NCBI RefSeq assembly: GCF_023283895.1
Contig: NZ_JAKILB010000012.1
Coordinates: 1-64,000 of the forward strand
Origin: Shewanella pneumatophori
GTDB taxonomy: Bacteria; Pseudomonadota; Gammaproteobacteria; Enterobacterales; Shewanellaceae
Direction: 5' to 3'
DNA: 64,000 nt
Below, piece after piece: positions 26,585 through 35,232 of the stretch (its first letter is position 1; each line of letters begins with the position of its first letter). The translations under genes were made by a program, and so were the position numbers. The notes beneath the pieces were generated by a model, which was given only the letters and a program-made list of their open reading frames with translations, made no database searches and was not told the origin of the DNA.

Positions 26585-29500
26585 TTATGATGATTGTGAA
26601 GTTAGCTGCTTATGCTCTTCAATGGCTTTATCAAGCTGTGACTCAACAAAACCTGGCGATTTGGTTGCCACAGAGATCAAGCGGTACATAGCTGGGATAA
26701 CGAGTAGGGTTACAAAGGTGGCAAACGCCATACCAAAGAACACTACAGTACCGACAGAGATGCGGCTCTCTGAACCTGCACCAGTTGATAAAATCAGTGG
26801 GATTGCACCAATTAGCGTAGTAAATGCCGTCATCAAAATTGGACGTAAGCGACGAGTCGATGCATCAATAATCGCTTGCTCAATTTCAAGGCCTTTATCG
26901 CGCAACTGGTTAGCAAATTCAACGATAAGAATACCGTTCTTGGTTACCATACCAATTAGCATGATCATGCCGATCTGGCTGTAAATATTTAGGCCTTGGC
27001 CGGTTAGATACAAACCTAGGAAACCACCAAATACCCCCATAGGTACAGTAAACATCACCACTAACGGGTTAATAAAGCTTTCAAACTGCGCTGCTAATAC
27101 TAAGTATGCAACCAGCAAGGCTAAACCAAACACAATAAAGATACTGCTTTGGTTTTCTTTAAAGTCTTTTGACTCACCGGTGTAAGCAACAGTGATATCG
27201 CTTGGCAGCATTTCAATTGCTTTTTGATCTAAGAAGTCTAACGCTTCACCTAAGGTGTAACCTTCGCCTAAGTTGGCTTTTAAGGTGATCGACTTTTGCT
27301 TGTTGTTGTGGCTAAGTTTAAGCGCTGATGCCACTTCTTCAATATGAGTAATGGTATCTAAGGTGATGAGCTCGCCTTTGTTTGAGCGCATATAAATTTG
27401 GCTTAAATCGGCTACGTTATTAAAGCTATCTTCATCGCCGCGCAGATAAACATCGTACTCTTCTCCACGCTCAACAAAGGTCGTTTCGCTGCGGCCACCA
27501 AGCATGATCTCTAAGGTTTCAGACACTTCTGCAACACTAATACCAAGCTGCGCTGCACGTTCTTTGTCAACGGTAACCACAAGCTCTGGTGATGTTTCTT
27601 TATAGTCTATTTCAGGGCTATCAAATATCGGGCTGTATAGGGCTTCTTCCTCAAGCATTGTTGCCCATTTAAATAGCTCTTGATAATCAGAACCACCAAG
27701 TACAAATTGCACCGGCTCACTTGAACCGCCTCTGAAACCCGGTAGTAAAGGACGTACCATCACATCTGGAATACCTTTTAACGCGTTGGCGATAACGCCT
27801 AATGCTTGTTGTGCATTAACGGTTCTGTCGTTCCAATCTTCTAGCTGAATGATCACAAAGCCTGTTTGGTCACCCGCGCGGCCGCCAAAGGCTGGTGCTT
27901 GAATACTAAATGACTTAACTACGCCTTGGCCTAACAATGGCATTAGCTTGTCTTCTGCGATCTCCATGTTCGCAGCCATACGGTTGTAACTGGTGCCTTC
28001 TGCGCCTTTGATAAAGGCGAAAATCACACCGCGGTCTTCAGTTGGTGCAAGTTGAGCAGGAACCTGTTGCATTAACCAGCCACTACCAAGCACACAGGCA
28101 ATAATCACCAGTGGCGCAGCTAAACGTAAATTCACTGCTTTAGTGACCATTTTACGGTAGCCATTCTCGAGGCGATTAAAGGCACAATCAACGATGAGGT
28201 TAAAGCGATTTGGCTTAACATTGGCCTTGAGGATTTTACTGCCAAGTACCGGCGTCAATGTTAGTGCGATCAGCGATGAAAACAGTACTGAAACTGCCAA
28301 CATGACAGAGAACTCGGTAAACAGGAGTCCAACCATACCTTCCATAAACGAGATCGGTAGGAACACCATTACCAGTACTGCGGTGGTTGCCATCACCGCA
28401 AAGCCAACTTCGCGAGTACCATTGTATGCCGCGAGTAATGGCGGCTCGCCTTTTTCGATATGGTGGAAAATATTTTCTACAACAACGATGGCATCATCTA
28501 CTACCAGGCCGATAGATAAAATCAGTGCCATTAGCGTAAGTAGGTTAATTGAATAACCAAATACGTTGGCAGCAATAAATGCTGAAATAAGCGATACCGG
28601 TACCGTCACTGCTGGGATTAAGGTGGCTCTAGCTTGGCCAATAAAGATGTATAACACCAAAATTACTAGCAAGGCGGTTACCGCTAAGGTGCTAAATACT
28701 TCATCAATAGAGCGGTCGATAAATACCGTAGAGTCGTAATCGACAATCAACTTGGTACCGTCTGGTAAAAAGTCTTGGATTAGCTCGACTTCTTTGTGAA
28801 CGTCTTGCGCCACTTCCAACGGGTTTGCATCAGATTGGGCTACGATACCTAGGCTGATGTTAACCACGCCGTCGCTTTTAAAGGTTGAGTTCTCGTTTTC
28901 AGCGCCAATAAATACGCTGGCAACATCTTTCAAATAAACTTGAGAGCCATCGCTTTCTGTGCGTAGAACTAAGTAATTAAAGTCTTCAGGGCTTTGATAA
29001 AGGCGGGCTGTGCGCACTGCCATAACCGTTGTATCGTTACGGACTTGGCCGCCCGGCGTTTCAACGTTTTCTTTGTTTAGTACATTAACAATATCTGAGG
29101 TGGTAATGTTACGGCCAGCCATAAGTTCAGGCTTAAGCTGCACATACATTACCTTGTATAGACCACCAGAAATATCAACGCTACTAACGCCAGAGATCAG
29201 ACTGAATCTGTCTTCTAATACGCGCTGAGCATAATCAGTCAGCTGAGTTCTATCCATGATAGATGAACTTAAATTGACATAAACTGAAGGCTCACCAGTA
29301 CCGTTGTCTTTAGATACCACAGGATCGTCAGCTTCATCTGGAAGACGGCGCTGAGCCCGCGCTACAGCGTCGCGTACGTCACTGACGCCTTCTGTTAGAT
29401 CCCACCCGATGAGGAAGGTCACGGTAATACGCGACATACCATTGCGGGTAACGGATTCGATTTGGTCGACACCACTAATACCGGTTAATTCAGATTCTAG

Positions 29501-29698
29501 TGCAGTGGTGATCTGGCTTTCTATAATGGTGGCAGACGCACCAGAATAGGTGGTCATTACCGTGACGACAGGGCTTTCTACATCTGGCATTTCGCGTACT
29601 GCGAGCTTGCTAAATGACACCATACCAAATACGCACAGCAGTAAGCTTAATACAATGGCGACAACCGGGCGTTTCACTGAAACATCAGACAACCACAT
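26585..29698 (-). CDS. RND efflux inner-membrane pump (second system)
   Basis: The 1037-aa HAE1-type RND permease starts MWLSDVSVKRPVVAIVLSLL with REMPDVESPVVTVMTTYSGA after it, the form seen in the VexF/MexF-unlike branch paired with short adaptors. TM4 has the proton-relay Asp pair GLVVDDAIVVVENIF. The second repeat ends in LALLVAYLVLAAQFESF and GMVTKNGILIVEFANQLRDKG. It starts on the base after the adaptor stop, with GAGGAAGC as SD inside the adaptor gene, so the two are translated as a unit. Substrates unknown; no regulator or channel gene is adjacent. It is not a close copy of the pump at 7698. Confidence 0.94.
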   Translation of the reverse strand: MWLSDVSVKRPVVAIVLSLLLCVFGMVSFSKLAVREMPDVESPVVTVMTTYSGASATIIESQITTALESELTGISGVDQIESVTRNGMSRITVTFLIGWDLTEGVSDVRDAVARAQRRLPDEADDPVVSKDNGTGEPSVYVNLSSSIMDRTQLTDYAQRVLEDRFSLISGVSSVDISGGLYKVMYVQLKPELMAGRNITTSDIVNVLNKENVETPGGQVRNDTTVMAVRTARLYQSPEDFNYLVLRTESDGSQVYLKDVASVFIGAENENSTFKSDGVVNISLGIVAQSDANPLEVAQDVHKEVELIQDFLPDGTKLIVDYDSTVFIDRSIDEVFSTLAVTALLVILVLYIFIGQARATLIPAVTVPVSLISAFIAANVFGYSINLLTLMALILSIGLVVDDAIVVVENIFHHIEKGEPPLLAAYNGTREVGFAVMATTAVLVMVFLPISFMEGMVGLLFTEFSVMLAVSVLFSSLIALTLTPVLGSKILKANVKPNRFNLIVDCAFNRLENGYRKMVTKAVNLRLAAPLVIIACVLGSGWLMQQVPAQLAPTEDRGVIFAFIKGAEGTSYNRMAANMEIAEDKLMPLLGQGVVKSFSIQAPAFGGRAGDQTGFVIIQLEDWNDRTVNAQQALGVIANALKGIPDVMVRPLLPGFRGGSSEPVQFVLGGSDYQELFKWATMLEEEALYSPIFDSPEIDYKETSPELVVTVDKERAAQLGISVAEVSETLEIMLGGRSETTFVERGEEYDVYLRGDEDSFNNVADLSQIYMRSNKGELITLDTITHIEEVASALKLSHNNKQKSITLKANLGEGYTLGEALDFLDQKAIEMLPSDITVAYTGESKDFKENQSSIFIVFGLALLVAYLVLAAQFESFINPLVVMFTVPMGVFGGFLGLYLTGQGLNIYSQIGMIMLIGMVTKNGILIVEFANQLRDKGLEIEQAIIDASTRRLRPILMTAFTTLIGAIPLILSTGAGSESRISVGTVVFFGMAFATFVTLLVIPAMYRLISVATKSPGFVESQLDKAIEEHKQLTSQSS

Positions 29699-30811
29699 TT
29701 AGATGCTTCCTCTTGCTTGTTGCTCTTCTTGCGCTGCTTTAGCTTGTTTGTTAGCAAGAGCCGATTCGGCTAAATCATCGACACGTAAACCATCGCGCAT
29801 ATTTACAAGGCCTTGAACTACTACTTTATCGCCAATTTTTATGCCGTCAGTGATTAGCACTTCATCGTTAATACGTGCTCCTAGCGTCACTTTAGTGCGC
29901 TTAGCAATGTTGTCTTCACCGATAACATATACAAAACGGTTAGTCCCTGAATACTCTAGTGCTTGTACTGGAATAACAGGCTCAGATACGCTTGGGAATA
30001 GCATAGTTGCCGACATCAACATGCCAGGTTTTAACTGGTGCTTTGGATTACTAAACTGAACGCGGACACGCAGGTTTAAGGTGTCTTGGTTAACGCGTGA
30101 ATCAATAGCGATAACTTTGCCGACAAACTCTTGCTTAGGCCAAGCGCGGCTCTTTGCGACCACAGACATACCAATACTTAGCTGTGATAAGTAGTTTTCA
30201 GGTACTTGAAGGTCAAGGCGCATGCTAGATAAGTCATCTAATGAAAGAAGTTCGCTGCCAGCGGTAACCATCTTACCTTGGCTAAAGTCGATAAGACCTG
30301 CTGTACCCGCAAAAGGGGCACTTAAATAATGATAATCAAGATCGGCTTGCGCGGCGGCTAGGCGCGCTGCAGCCATATCAACACTGGCTTTTTGAGCATC
30401 AATTTCTGTTTTAGTAATTGCGTTTTGGTCAATCAGCTTTTGGAACTCTTTGAGCTTTCTTTTTTCATCTGCAAGGTAGGCTGCCGCTTCTGCAAGTGAT
30501 GCTTGCGCTTTGGCATCGTCAAGTTGCACTAAAATCTGCCCTTGGGTGATCTCTTGATCTGTGTTGACTTGCACAGATTTAATTTTGCCGGCGATTTGCG
30601 GCGCGATAAAAACTGATTGCTCGGCATCTAGCTTGCCGATAAGTGAAAGCGCCTGAGATAGCTCATGTTGTTCAACAAGGCCGGTTACAACAGGAACAGT
30701 ACGAACGGCGCGTTCTTTTTTATCAGAGCGCTTTGCTTCAGAGTAACTGCTGTAGGATACCGCACCTACAACAACCAGTATTAAAGGGACAAGATAATAT
30801 GATGGTTTCAT
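29699..30811 (-). CDS. RND periplasmic adaptor (membrane fusion protein, second system)
   Basis: The 370-aa product has an N-terminal membrane anchor (YYLVPLILVVVGAVSYSSY) rather than a lipobox. Then come the lipoyl half FIAPQIAGKIKSVQVNTDQE (from about residue 66), a coiled-coil hairpin rich in Ala and Lys (LAEAAAYLADEKRKLKEFQK), the second lipoyl half LDYHYLSAPFAGTAGL, and the beta-barrel domain. The C-terminal 30 residues are Ala/Gln-rich (LANKQAKAAQEEQQ). It is the first gene of a two-gene operon with the pump at 26585. Confidence 0.92.
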   Translation of the reverse strand: MKPSYYLVPLILVVVGAVSYSSYSEAKRSDKKERAVRTVPVVTGLVEQHELSQALSLIGKLDAEQSVFIAPQIAGKIKSVQVNTDQEITQGQILVQLDDAKAQASLAEAAAYLADEKRKLKEFQKLIDQNAITKTEIDAQKASVDMAAARLAAAQADLDYHYLSAPFAGTAGLIDFSQGKMVTAGSELLSLDDLSSMRLDLQVPENYLSQLSIGMSVVAKSRAWPKQEFVGKVIAIDSRVNQDTLNLRVRVQFSNPKHQLKPGMLMSATMLFPSVSEPVIPVQALEYSGTNRFVYVIGEDNIAKRTKVTLGARINDEVLITDGIKIGDKVVVQGLVNMRDGLRVDDLAESALANKQAKAAQEEQQARGSI

Positions 30812-31189
30812 GAATGATTACTTAACACAGCCAAAGTTGGGATTATTGTAGATAAAAATCCAGCTTTGTACGGTAAAGCAATGTAAAGTAAAGAAAATTA
30901 GAAGTTAACGTTTTACATTTCTCGATCTTAAATTTTGCATATTTAACCAATGTGCATCTTTGTTTTCATTATTTGATCAAGTGCGTTTATCCATCACTGC
31001 TATTGTAGCTTTGTAGACTATGTTGGCGAGCATAAATTGCAGCGGAATTTAGCATGCTTTATTACCTAGAGTATTGCTCTGGGCATTGTCTAGAGATTAA
31101 GTCTTATGCGGCTAATTGGCATTTGCTATAAGCAGTTAATTTACAGCTTTAGTTATAGCGGGCTAAGAGTGTAAGTCAGCTAAGCTAAA
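30812..31189. other. Intergenic region upstream of the second RND operon
   Basis: No gene or repeat is visible. It holds the promoter region of the leftward adaptor gene and the 3' side of the leftward phosphatase transcript's upstream neighbour; no terminator or operator could be assigned. Confidence 0.4.
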
Positions 31190-32278
31190 TTATAACGGCT
31201 GACGGGCACCATTATATAAGCCACGAATAAGCTCACCATTTTCAATCAATAGTAGCTCACCCTGTACGCCGCGTTTGATACTGCTATCAACAGCAATAAG
31301 CTTATTATTAAATAGGCCCAGTACTTGCGTTTGTGAGGTATGGCCGACAGTAATATGCCTTACGTTGAAATAGGCCAAAATCTTATCGAGTTCAGCCTCT
31401 CTGAAGCTATCTTTAAAGTAACCGCGGTACCAAGTTGGTCCATTGCCGTAAAATAGGAAGTTGAGTAGCTCATCTTGTTTAAGCTCTTTTTTAGAGCGAC
31501 CAATGTTATCGCGAAATATCTGATTGGCTTGGCTAATTGTCAGCTCTCTTGTTAGCCATTCGCTGCTAATGCCACCGTGCATATATAGCACGTCGTTAAT
31601 TTTGACTAAGGTATGTTTACTGCGAAGCCATTGGCCGATCTCAGTATCTTCTCCATAAAGGGCATCGTTGCTTTTATTCAGCAACTTACTGGCTAAATCG
31701 TAACGCTGGTGGACGTAGCGTAAATCTCCTCCAAGCACCATTTGCTCATGGTTACCCATCAATAAATGCAACATGCCGCCAGCGGCTTTGGCTTGGCGAT
31801 CTAACTGATACACAAACCAGAGCACTTCATTGATTTTATCGCCGCGGTCAAACATATCGCCGGTGATCACCATATGACCATCGCCAAAGGCCCAGTTATT
31901 ATTGGCATCAATAATGTTTTGATTCTTTAGTAATGTGATTAGTACATCGTATTGGCCATGTACGTCACTTAGGGTGACAATCTTTTTAATGCCATCGTAG
32001 CTGTCAGGCATGATCTGCTTTACGGTATCGCTAAGTAGCGGCTGTGGTAACTGACCACAGTTGTCTGGTCGAGTTAGCTGCTTATCGCTGGCATAGTTGT
32101 GTTTAAGCTCTGCATTACACACCCAATAAGCACTGTGCTTGGTTGCCTTTTTTGCGCTTGAGTCATTAAAAACATACGGTCCATCAAATTGATATGCCAG
32201 CGGCTCTGATGCCTGTAGTTGCCATGTGCTAGCCAGTAATGTTGCAGCTAGTAAAAGAGATTTAGTCATTGTTGTCAT
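31190..32278 (-). CDS. Shewanella-like (Shelph) PPP-family phosphatase, exported
   Basis: The 362-aa metallophosphatase has a Sec signal peptide (LLLAATLLASTWQLQAS, cleavage near residue 24). The PPP core is clear: LSDVHGQYDVL (canonical GDxHG, here SDVHG), GDMFDRGD, LLMGNHEQM, MHGGIS near residue 240, and ITVGHTSQ near residue 312. These are the marks of the Shewanella-like phosphatases, first known from a cold-active Shewanella enzyme with tyrosine-phosphatase activity. It is probably periplasmic. MTTMTKS gives two possible starts three codons apart. The gene 53 bases upstream (acyltransferase) may share its transcript. Confidence 0.85.
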   Translation of the reverse strand: MTTMTKSLLLAATLLASTWQLQASEPLAYQFDGPYVFNDSSAKKATKHSAYWVCNAELKHNYASDKQLTRPDNCGQLPQPLLSDTVKQIMPDSYDGIKKIVTLSDVHGQYDVLITLLKNQNIIDANNNWAFGDGHMVITGDMFDRGDKINEVLWFVYQLDRQAKAAGGMLHLLMGNHEQMVLGGDLRYVHQRYDLASKLLNKSNDALYGEDTEIGQWLRSKHTLVKINDVLYMHGGISSEWLTRELTISQANQIFRDNIGRSKKELKQDELLNFLFYGNGPTWYRGYFKDSFREAELDKILAYFNVRHITVGHTSQTQVLGLFNNKLIAVDSSIKRGVQGELLLIENGELIRGLYNGARQPL

Positions 32279-32331
32279 TCTTATTTTATTTTTTAAATCA
32301 AAACTATATTAAGTGATAAGCAGCAGATAAG

Positions 32332-33483
32332 TTACCAGCCGATAAGGTAGCGACTGCGTTTGCTGAGTAGCTTTTTAATAATGATGGCAATCAGATAAGA
32401 GATTGCCACCACAGCTAATGTGACCAGTAGCGTAGTAAAAATATTGCCTTGGTTGGCTAGTCCAAATAAGTCTGGGCTGTCGTATATCATCCACCAAGGC
32501 GTGGTGATCCAGGGGTGAATAAAGTAGATAGCAAAACTCACCTCTGCCAGCTTTTGCAGCGGTGCAATCGAGATATGTTCGAACTTATTCAAAATGGCCA
32601 AAATGACTAAGGTTAACAGGATTTTTTGCGGCAACATTAAATCAGGTACAGTCATTTCAAAAGGCTCTTTATTGAGTGTGCCTGCACCAAAGAATTGCGC
32701 CTGAATAAGTGCAAGTGCAATTCCTGTGAGTAACATAGCTAGCCAGTATTTATCGATAAAAGGAAACAGCTTATCGCGATGAGCTGAGCCCCAAACCCCC
32801 AGCAAATACACTGGCAAAAAGTACACTAGCGATTGAATTGCATTTAAATTTGAAATGGGCCTGTGCACCATAATCGCGATTAAGAGCATAGGTATGGCGT
32901 AATACAGTACCTGTTGTTTTTTGATTAGCTGCATGACCCAAGGTGACAGAGCAAACAGCATCATACCCATAGGAATGTACCAGTATGCGGTAAGTGTGCG
33001 ACCAGTAATTACATACCAACTTGCAGCTGCAGCAGGACCAGAAATATCGGCCATCTCTTTATGCATCATAGGATCGGTGCCAACGGTTAAGTGCCAAACA
33101 ATCCAAGGTAGTGACAGCAGCAGGTAAGGAAGAAAAACAAACTTAGTTTTGTTTTTCATGTATTTCTTGTAGTCCCAGCGGTGGTAGAAAACGTGGTGAA
33201 ATAAAAAGCCTGAGATAAATACAAAAAATACCGTGCCATTCATCATTAAGTTAAACCAGGCTTTATCGGCAAAGGTTTCAATTTCCCAGCCTGCTGGACG
33301 GTAACAGTGAGCCATAACAATAAAAATAATGGCGATGCCACGAAAGTGGTTGATGCTGTTTAAAAATGCTTTGGGCTTTTTGGGAGCTGTTGTTGCTGAA
33401 TCGTGCGTATCAACCGGCTGAGTAGTTGTTTCGTCCGTTTTGGTTTCATCCATTTTCTTTTCAACCATTCTTTTTCCAACCAT
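32332..33483 (-). CDS. Acyltransferase-3 family membrane protein
   Basis: This 383-aa inner-membrane O-acyltransferase is of the OafA/NodX type. A charged, Thr/Asp/Glu-rich cytosolic N-terminus (residues 1-38) precedes LNSINHFRGIAIIFIVMAHC, which carries the family's Arg and His. About ten hydrophobic segments follow. Such proteins acetylate sugars of surface polysaccharides or other envelope glycans; the acceptor is unknown. The start is uncertain: ATGs at codons 1, 6 and 11 all lack a strong SD, and codon 11 (MDETKTDE) is plausible. It is an isolated gene rather than part of a polysaccharide cluster. Confidence 0.85.
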   Translation of the reverse strand: MVGKRMVEKKMDETKTDETTTQPVDTHDSATTAPKKPKAFLNSINHFRGIAIIFIVMAHCYRPAGWEIETFADKAWFNLMMNGTVFFVFISGFLFHHVFYHRWDYKKYMKNKTKFVFLPYLLLSLPWIVWHLTVGTDPMMHKEMADISGPAAAASWYVITGRTLTAYWYIPMGMMLFALSPWVMQLIKKQQVLYYAIPMLLIAIMVHRPISNLNAIQSLVYFLPVYLLGVWGSAHRDKLFPFIDKYWLAMLLTGIALALIQAQFFGAGTLNKEPFEMTVPDLMLPQKILLTLVILAILNKFEHISIAPLQKLAEVSFAIYFIHPWITTPWWMIYDSPDLFGLANQGNIFTTLLVTLAVVAISYLIAIIIKKLLSKRSRYLIGW

Positions 33484-33632
33484 GGTATCACGCTTATTGT
33501 TGTTATTTTATACGGTTAGCATACTCACGTTTGGTTAACTTAGTCTAATTTAATCGCAAGATTTATGAGTAAAAGTGGTAACCAATTATAAATAGTGATG
33601 AAGCTGGAAAAGTTCAACAGGAGTGATTAATG

Positions 33633-33691
33633 GGCTTAGGTAAGCGAATATTCGCTACCTACTTAAGCCTGATTAGACCTTAATAGGTAGC
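33633..33691. repeat. Overlapping hairpins downstream of the PEGA-like gene
   Basis: GGCTTAGGTAAGCGAAT pairs with ATTCGCTACCTACTTAAGCC (33633-33669). The second arm can instead pair with CTTAATAGGTAGC (to 33691). The region lies just past the stop of the leftward gene at 33705 and may act as its terminator, though no T-run follows. Confidence 0.4.
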
Positions 33692-33704
33692 ATTGCCGGC
33701 CTTG

Positions 33705-34967
33705 TTATTGGCGTAACTGCTCGGTACTAAACTCAGCGTTCTGTTGGTTAGTCGTTGCAGGGATCCCGATAAAGTACTCATAAGCCTGTTCTTTATCAGC
33801 CTTATTCTTTGTTGCTTTGCTTGGGGTAGGGATCGTTGTGTTATCAGCTAACAAGGTAAACTTAGCTTTAGGTTTCTTGGTTTCAGAGCTATTGGCTGTG
33901 GTTTTAGTTTTAGCTTGGGTTTTTACTGGCAGTGCAGGCGGCAAAAGCTCAACACTGTTATTTTTGCTGACAAGTTGTTTGTTAGCTTTGACATGCTCGA
34001 ACTTGTAGCTAAATACGCCATTGCCTTCGATTTTTTCAATACTTGATTTATCGCTATTTTGATAAGAAGCCAAGATCCCATGTTTACCTAGTGGCACCTC
34101 GTGGAATATTTTTGTGCCTGTGCCGACTTTGACTCCATTGATATACCAGTCTGCAGCGACATTGCTGACTAGAGTGATCATGGCTGAACGTAAGCCGAGT
34201 TTTTCATTGATAACGGTATCGATTTTACTGTTATAAGACGGCTTAAAGTTCATTGCTACTTTATAGCGTAGATCGCCAGTCATATTCATACTTGCGTCAG
34301 TGACTTCATAAGATAGCAATACGCTTTTATCATTCAAAAAAGGAGATTCACTGCGGGTACTGGATAAGATTTCAGACTTGGATTTTTTTAAGCAATCAGA
34401 AATTGACTGAAACTTAGAGCATTGAGTGCTGCCATCGAGATCAACTTTTAGCTTGCTTGAAGATTTTGACAGATCAGCGAGCAGGCGGTTGATAATGTCT
34501 GTTTTTAATTTAAAGAGTTGCTGGCTTCTATCAAGACGTTGTTCTTCGACGATTTCATATTCTTGCTGCACTATAACGCGTTGACGCTCAATCGCTGCTG
34601 CATCTATTTTGGTTTTTTGGGTTAGGTTGGCAGTTGAATTAATATTGGCTTCAATTTGACTATAAAATTGCGCCATATTAGTTTTGGCGAGAATTTTATT
34701 AGGCAGCTGAGCGATAAGATCATCATAAGCCACTTGATTAGCTGTAATGCTGTCTTTTAACTCTTGTAAATCATAATAGCGTTTGTTGAGCTGAGAGAAT
34801 TTGTCGTTAACAGTGATCAGTTGAGAGTCAATATTATATTGCTGTTCGATCTCTTTTAAGGTGGCTTCTTCCGAAGGAGTGATTACCTTCAGGTTTGCAA
34901 ATGAATTAGTTGAAAATAAGCATAAAAGCGCAATGGCTATAGAACCGTATCTCACTGAAAACTCCAT
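33705..34967 (-). CDS. Exported protein with coiled coil and PEGA-like domain, unknown function
   Basis: The 420-aa product has a signal peptide (SIAIALLCLFSTNSFA, cleavage near residue 24). Residues about 30-170 are Gln/Glu/Lys-rich and likely coiled coil (EEQYNIDSQLITVNDKFSQL region to IINRLLADLSK). Residues about 255-320 resemble a PEGA-type beta domain (TLVSNVAADWYINGVKVGTG, then HEVPLGKHGILASY). The C-terminal 80 residues are Lys/Thr/Pro-rich and probably disordered. Two Cys pairs in CSKFQSISDCLKK could form a disulphide. The architecture suggests a periplasmic scaffold or envelope-binding role, but no function is known to me. Confidence 0.7.
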   Translation of the reverse strand: MEFSVRYGSIAIALLCLFSTNSFANLKVITPSEEATLKEIEQQYNIDSQLITVNDKFSQLNKRYYDLQELKDSITANQVAYDDLIAQLPNKILAKTNMAQFYSQIEANINSTANLTQKTKIDAAAIERQRVIVQQEYEIVEEQRLDRSQQLFKLKTDIINRLLADLSKSSSKLKVDLDGSTQCSKFQSISDCLKKSKSEILSSTRSESPFLNDKSVLLSYEVTDASMNMTGDLRYKVAMNFKPSYNSKIDTVINEKLGLRSAMITLVSNVAADWYINGVKVGTGTKIFHEVPLGKHGILASYQNSDKSSIEKIEGNGVFSYKFEHVKANKQLVSKNNSVELLPPALPVKTQAKTKTTANSSETKKPKAKFTLLADNTTIPTPSKATKNKADKEQAYEYFIGIPATTNQQNAEFSTEQLRQ

Positions 34968-35174
34968 TTAAATTAATCCAATACTGTAAACAACCAATCC
35001 TTTTTTGATTGTAACGACAAGGCTATGGAATTGTTGCGAACCATAGATTTTGAACGCATGTTACTCAACTTGGTTTGGCTTTACAAATAGATTATGTAGA
35101 TAAATGACGATTTTTTGACAGTGATGCTTAATAGGTGAAAAGTATGAAGGATGACAGAAGGGATGTATAAAGAA

Positions 35175-35205
35175 AGAGACCAATAACATTGCTGCCAAGG
35201 TCTCT
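35175..35205 (-). terminator. Probable terminator of ettA
   Basis: The stem AGAGACC (35175-35181) / GGTCTCT (35199-35205) is followed on the minus strand by TTCTTTATAC. It lies 28 bases past the ettA stop. The loop is long (17 bases), so it is only moderately strong. Confidence 0.55.
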
Positions 35206-35232
35206 ATCATTATTACTATTTATGCGTTGATA

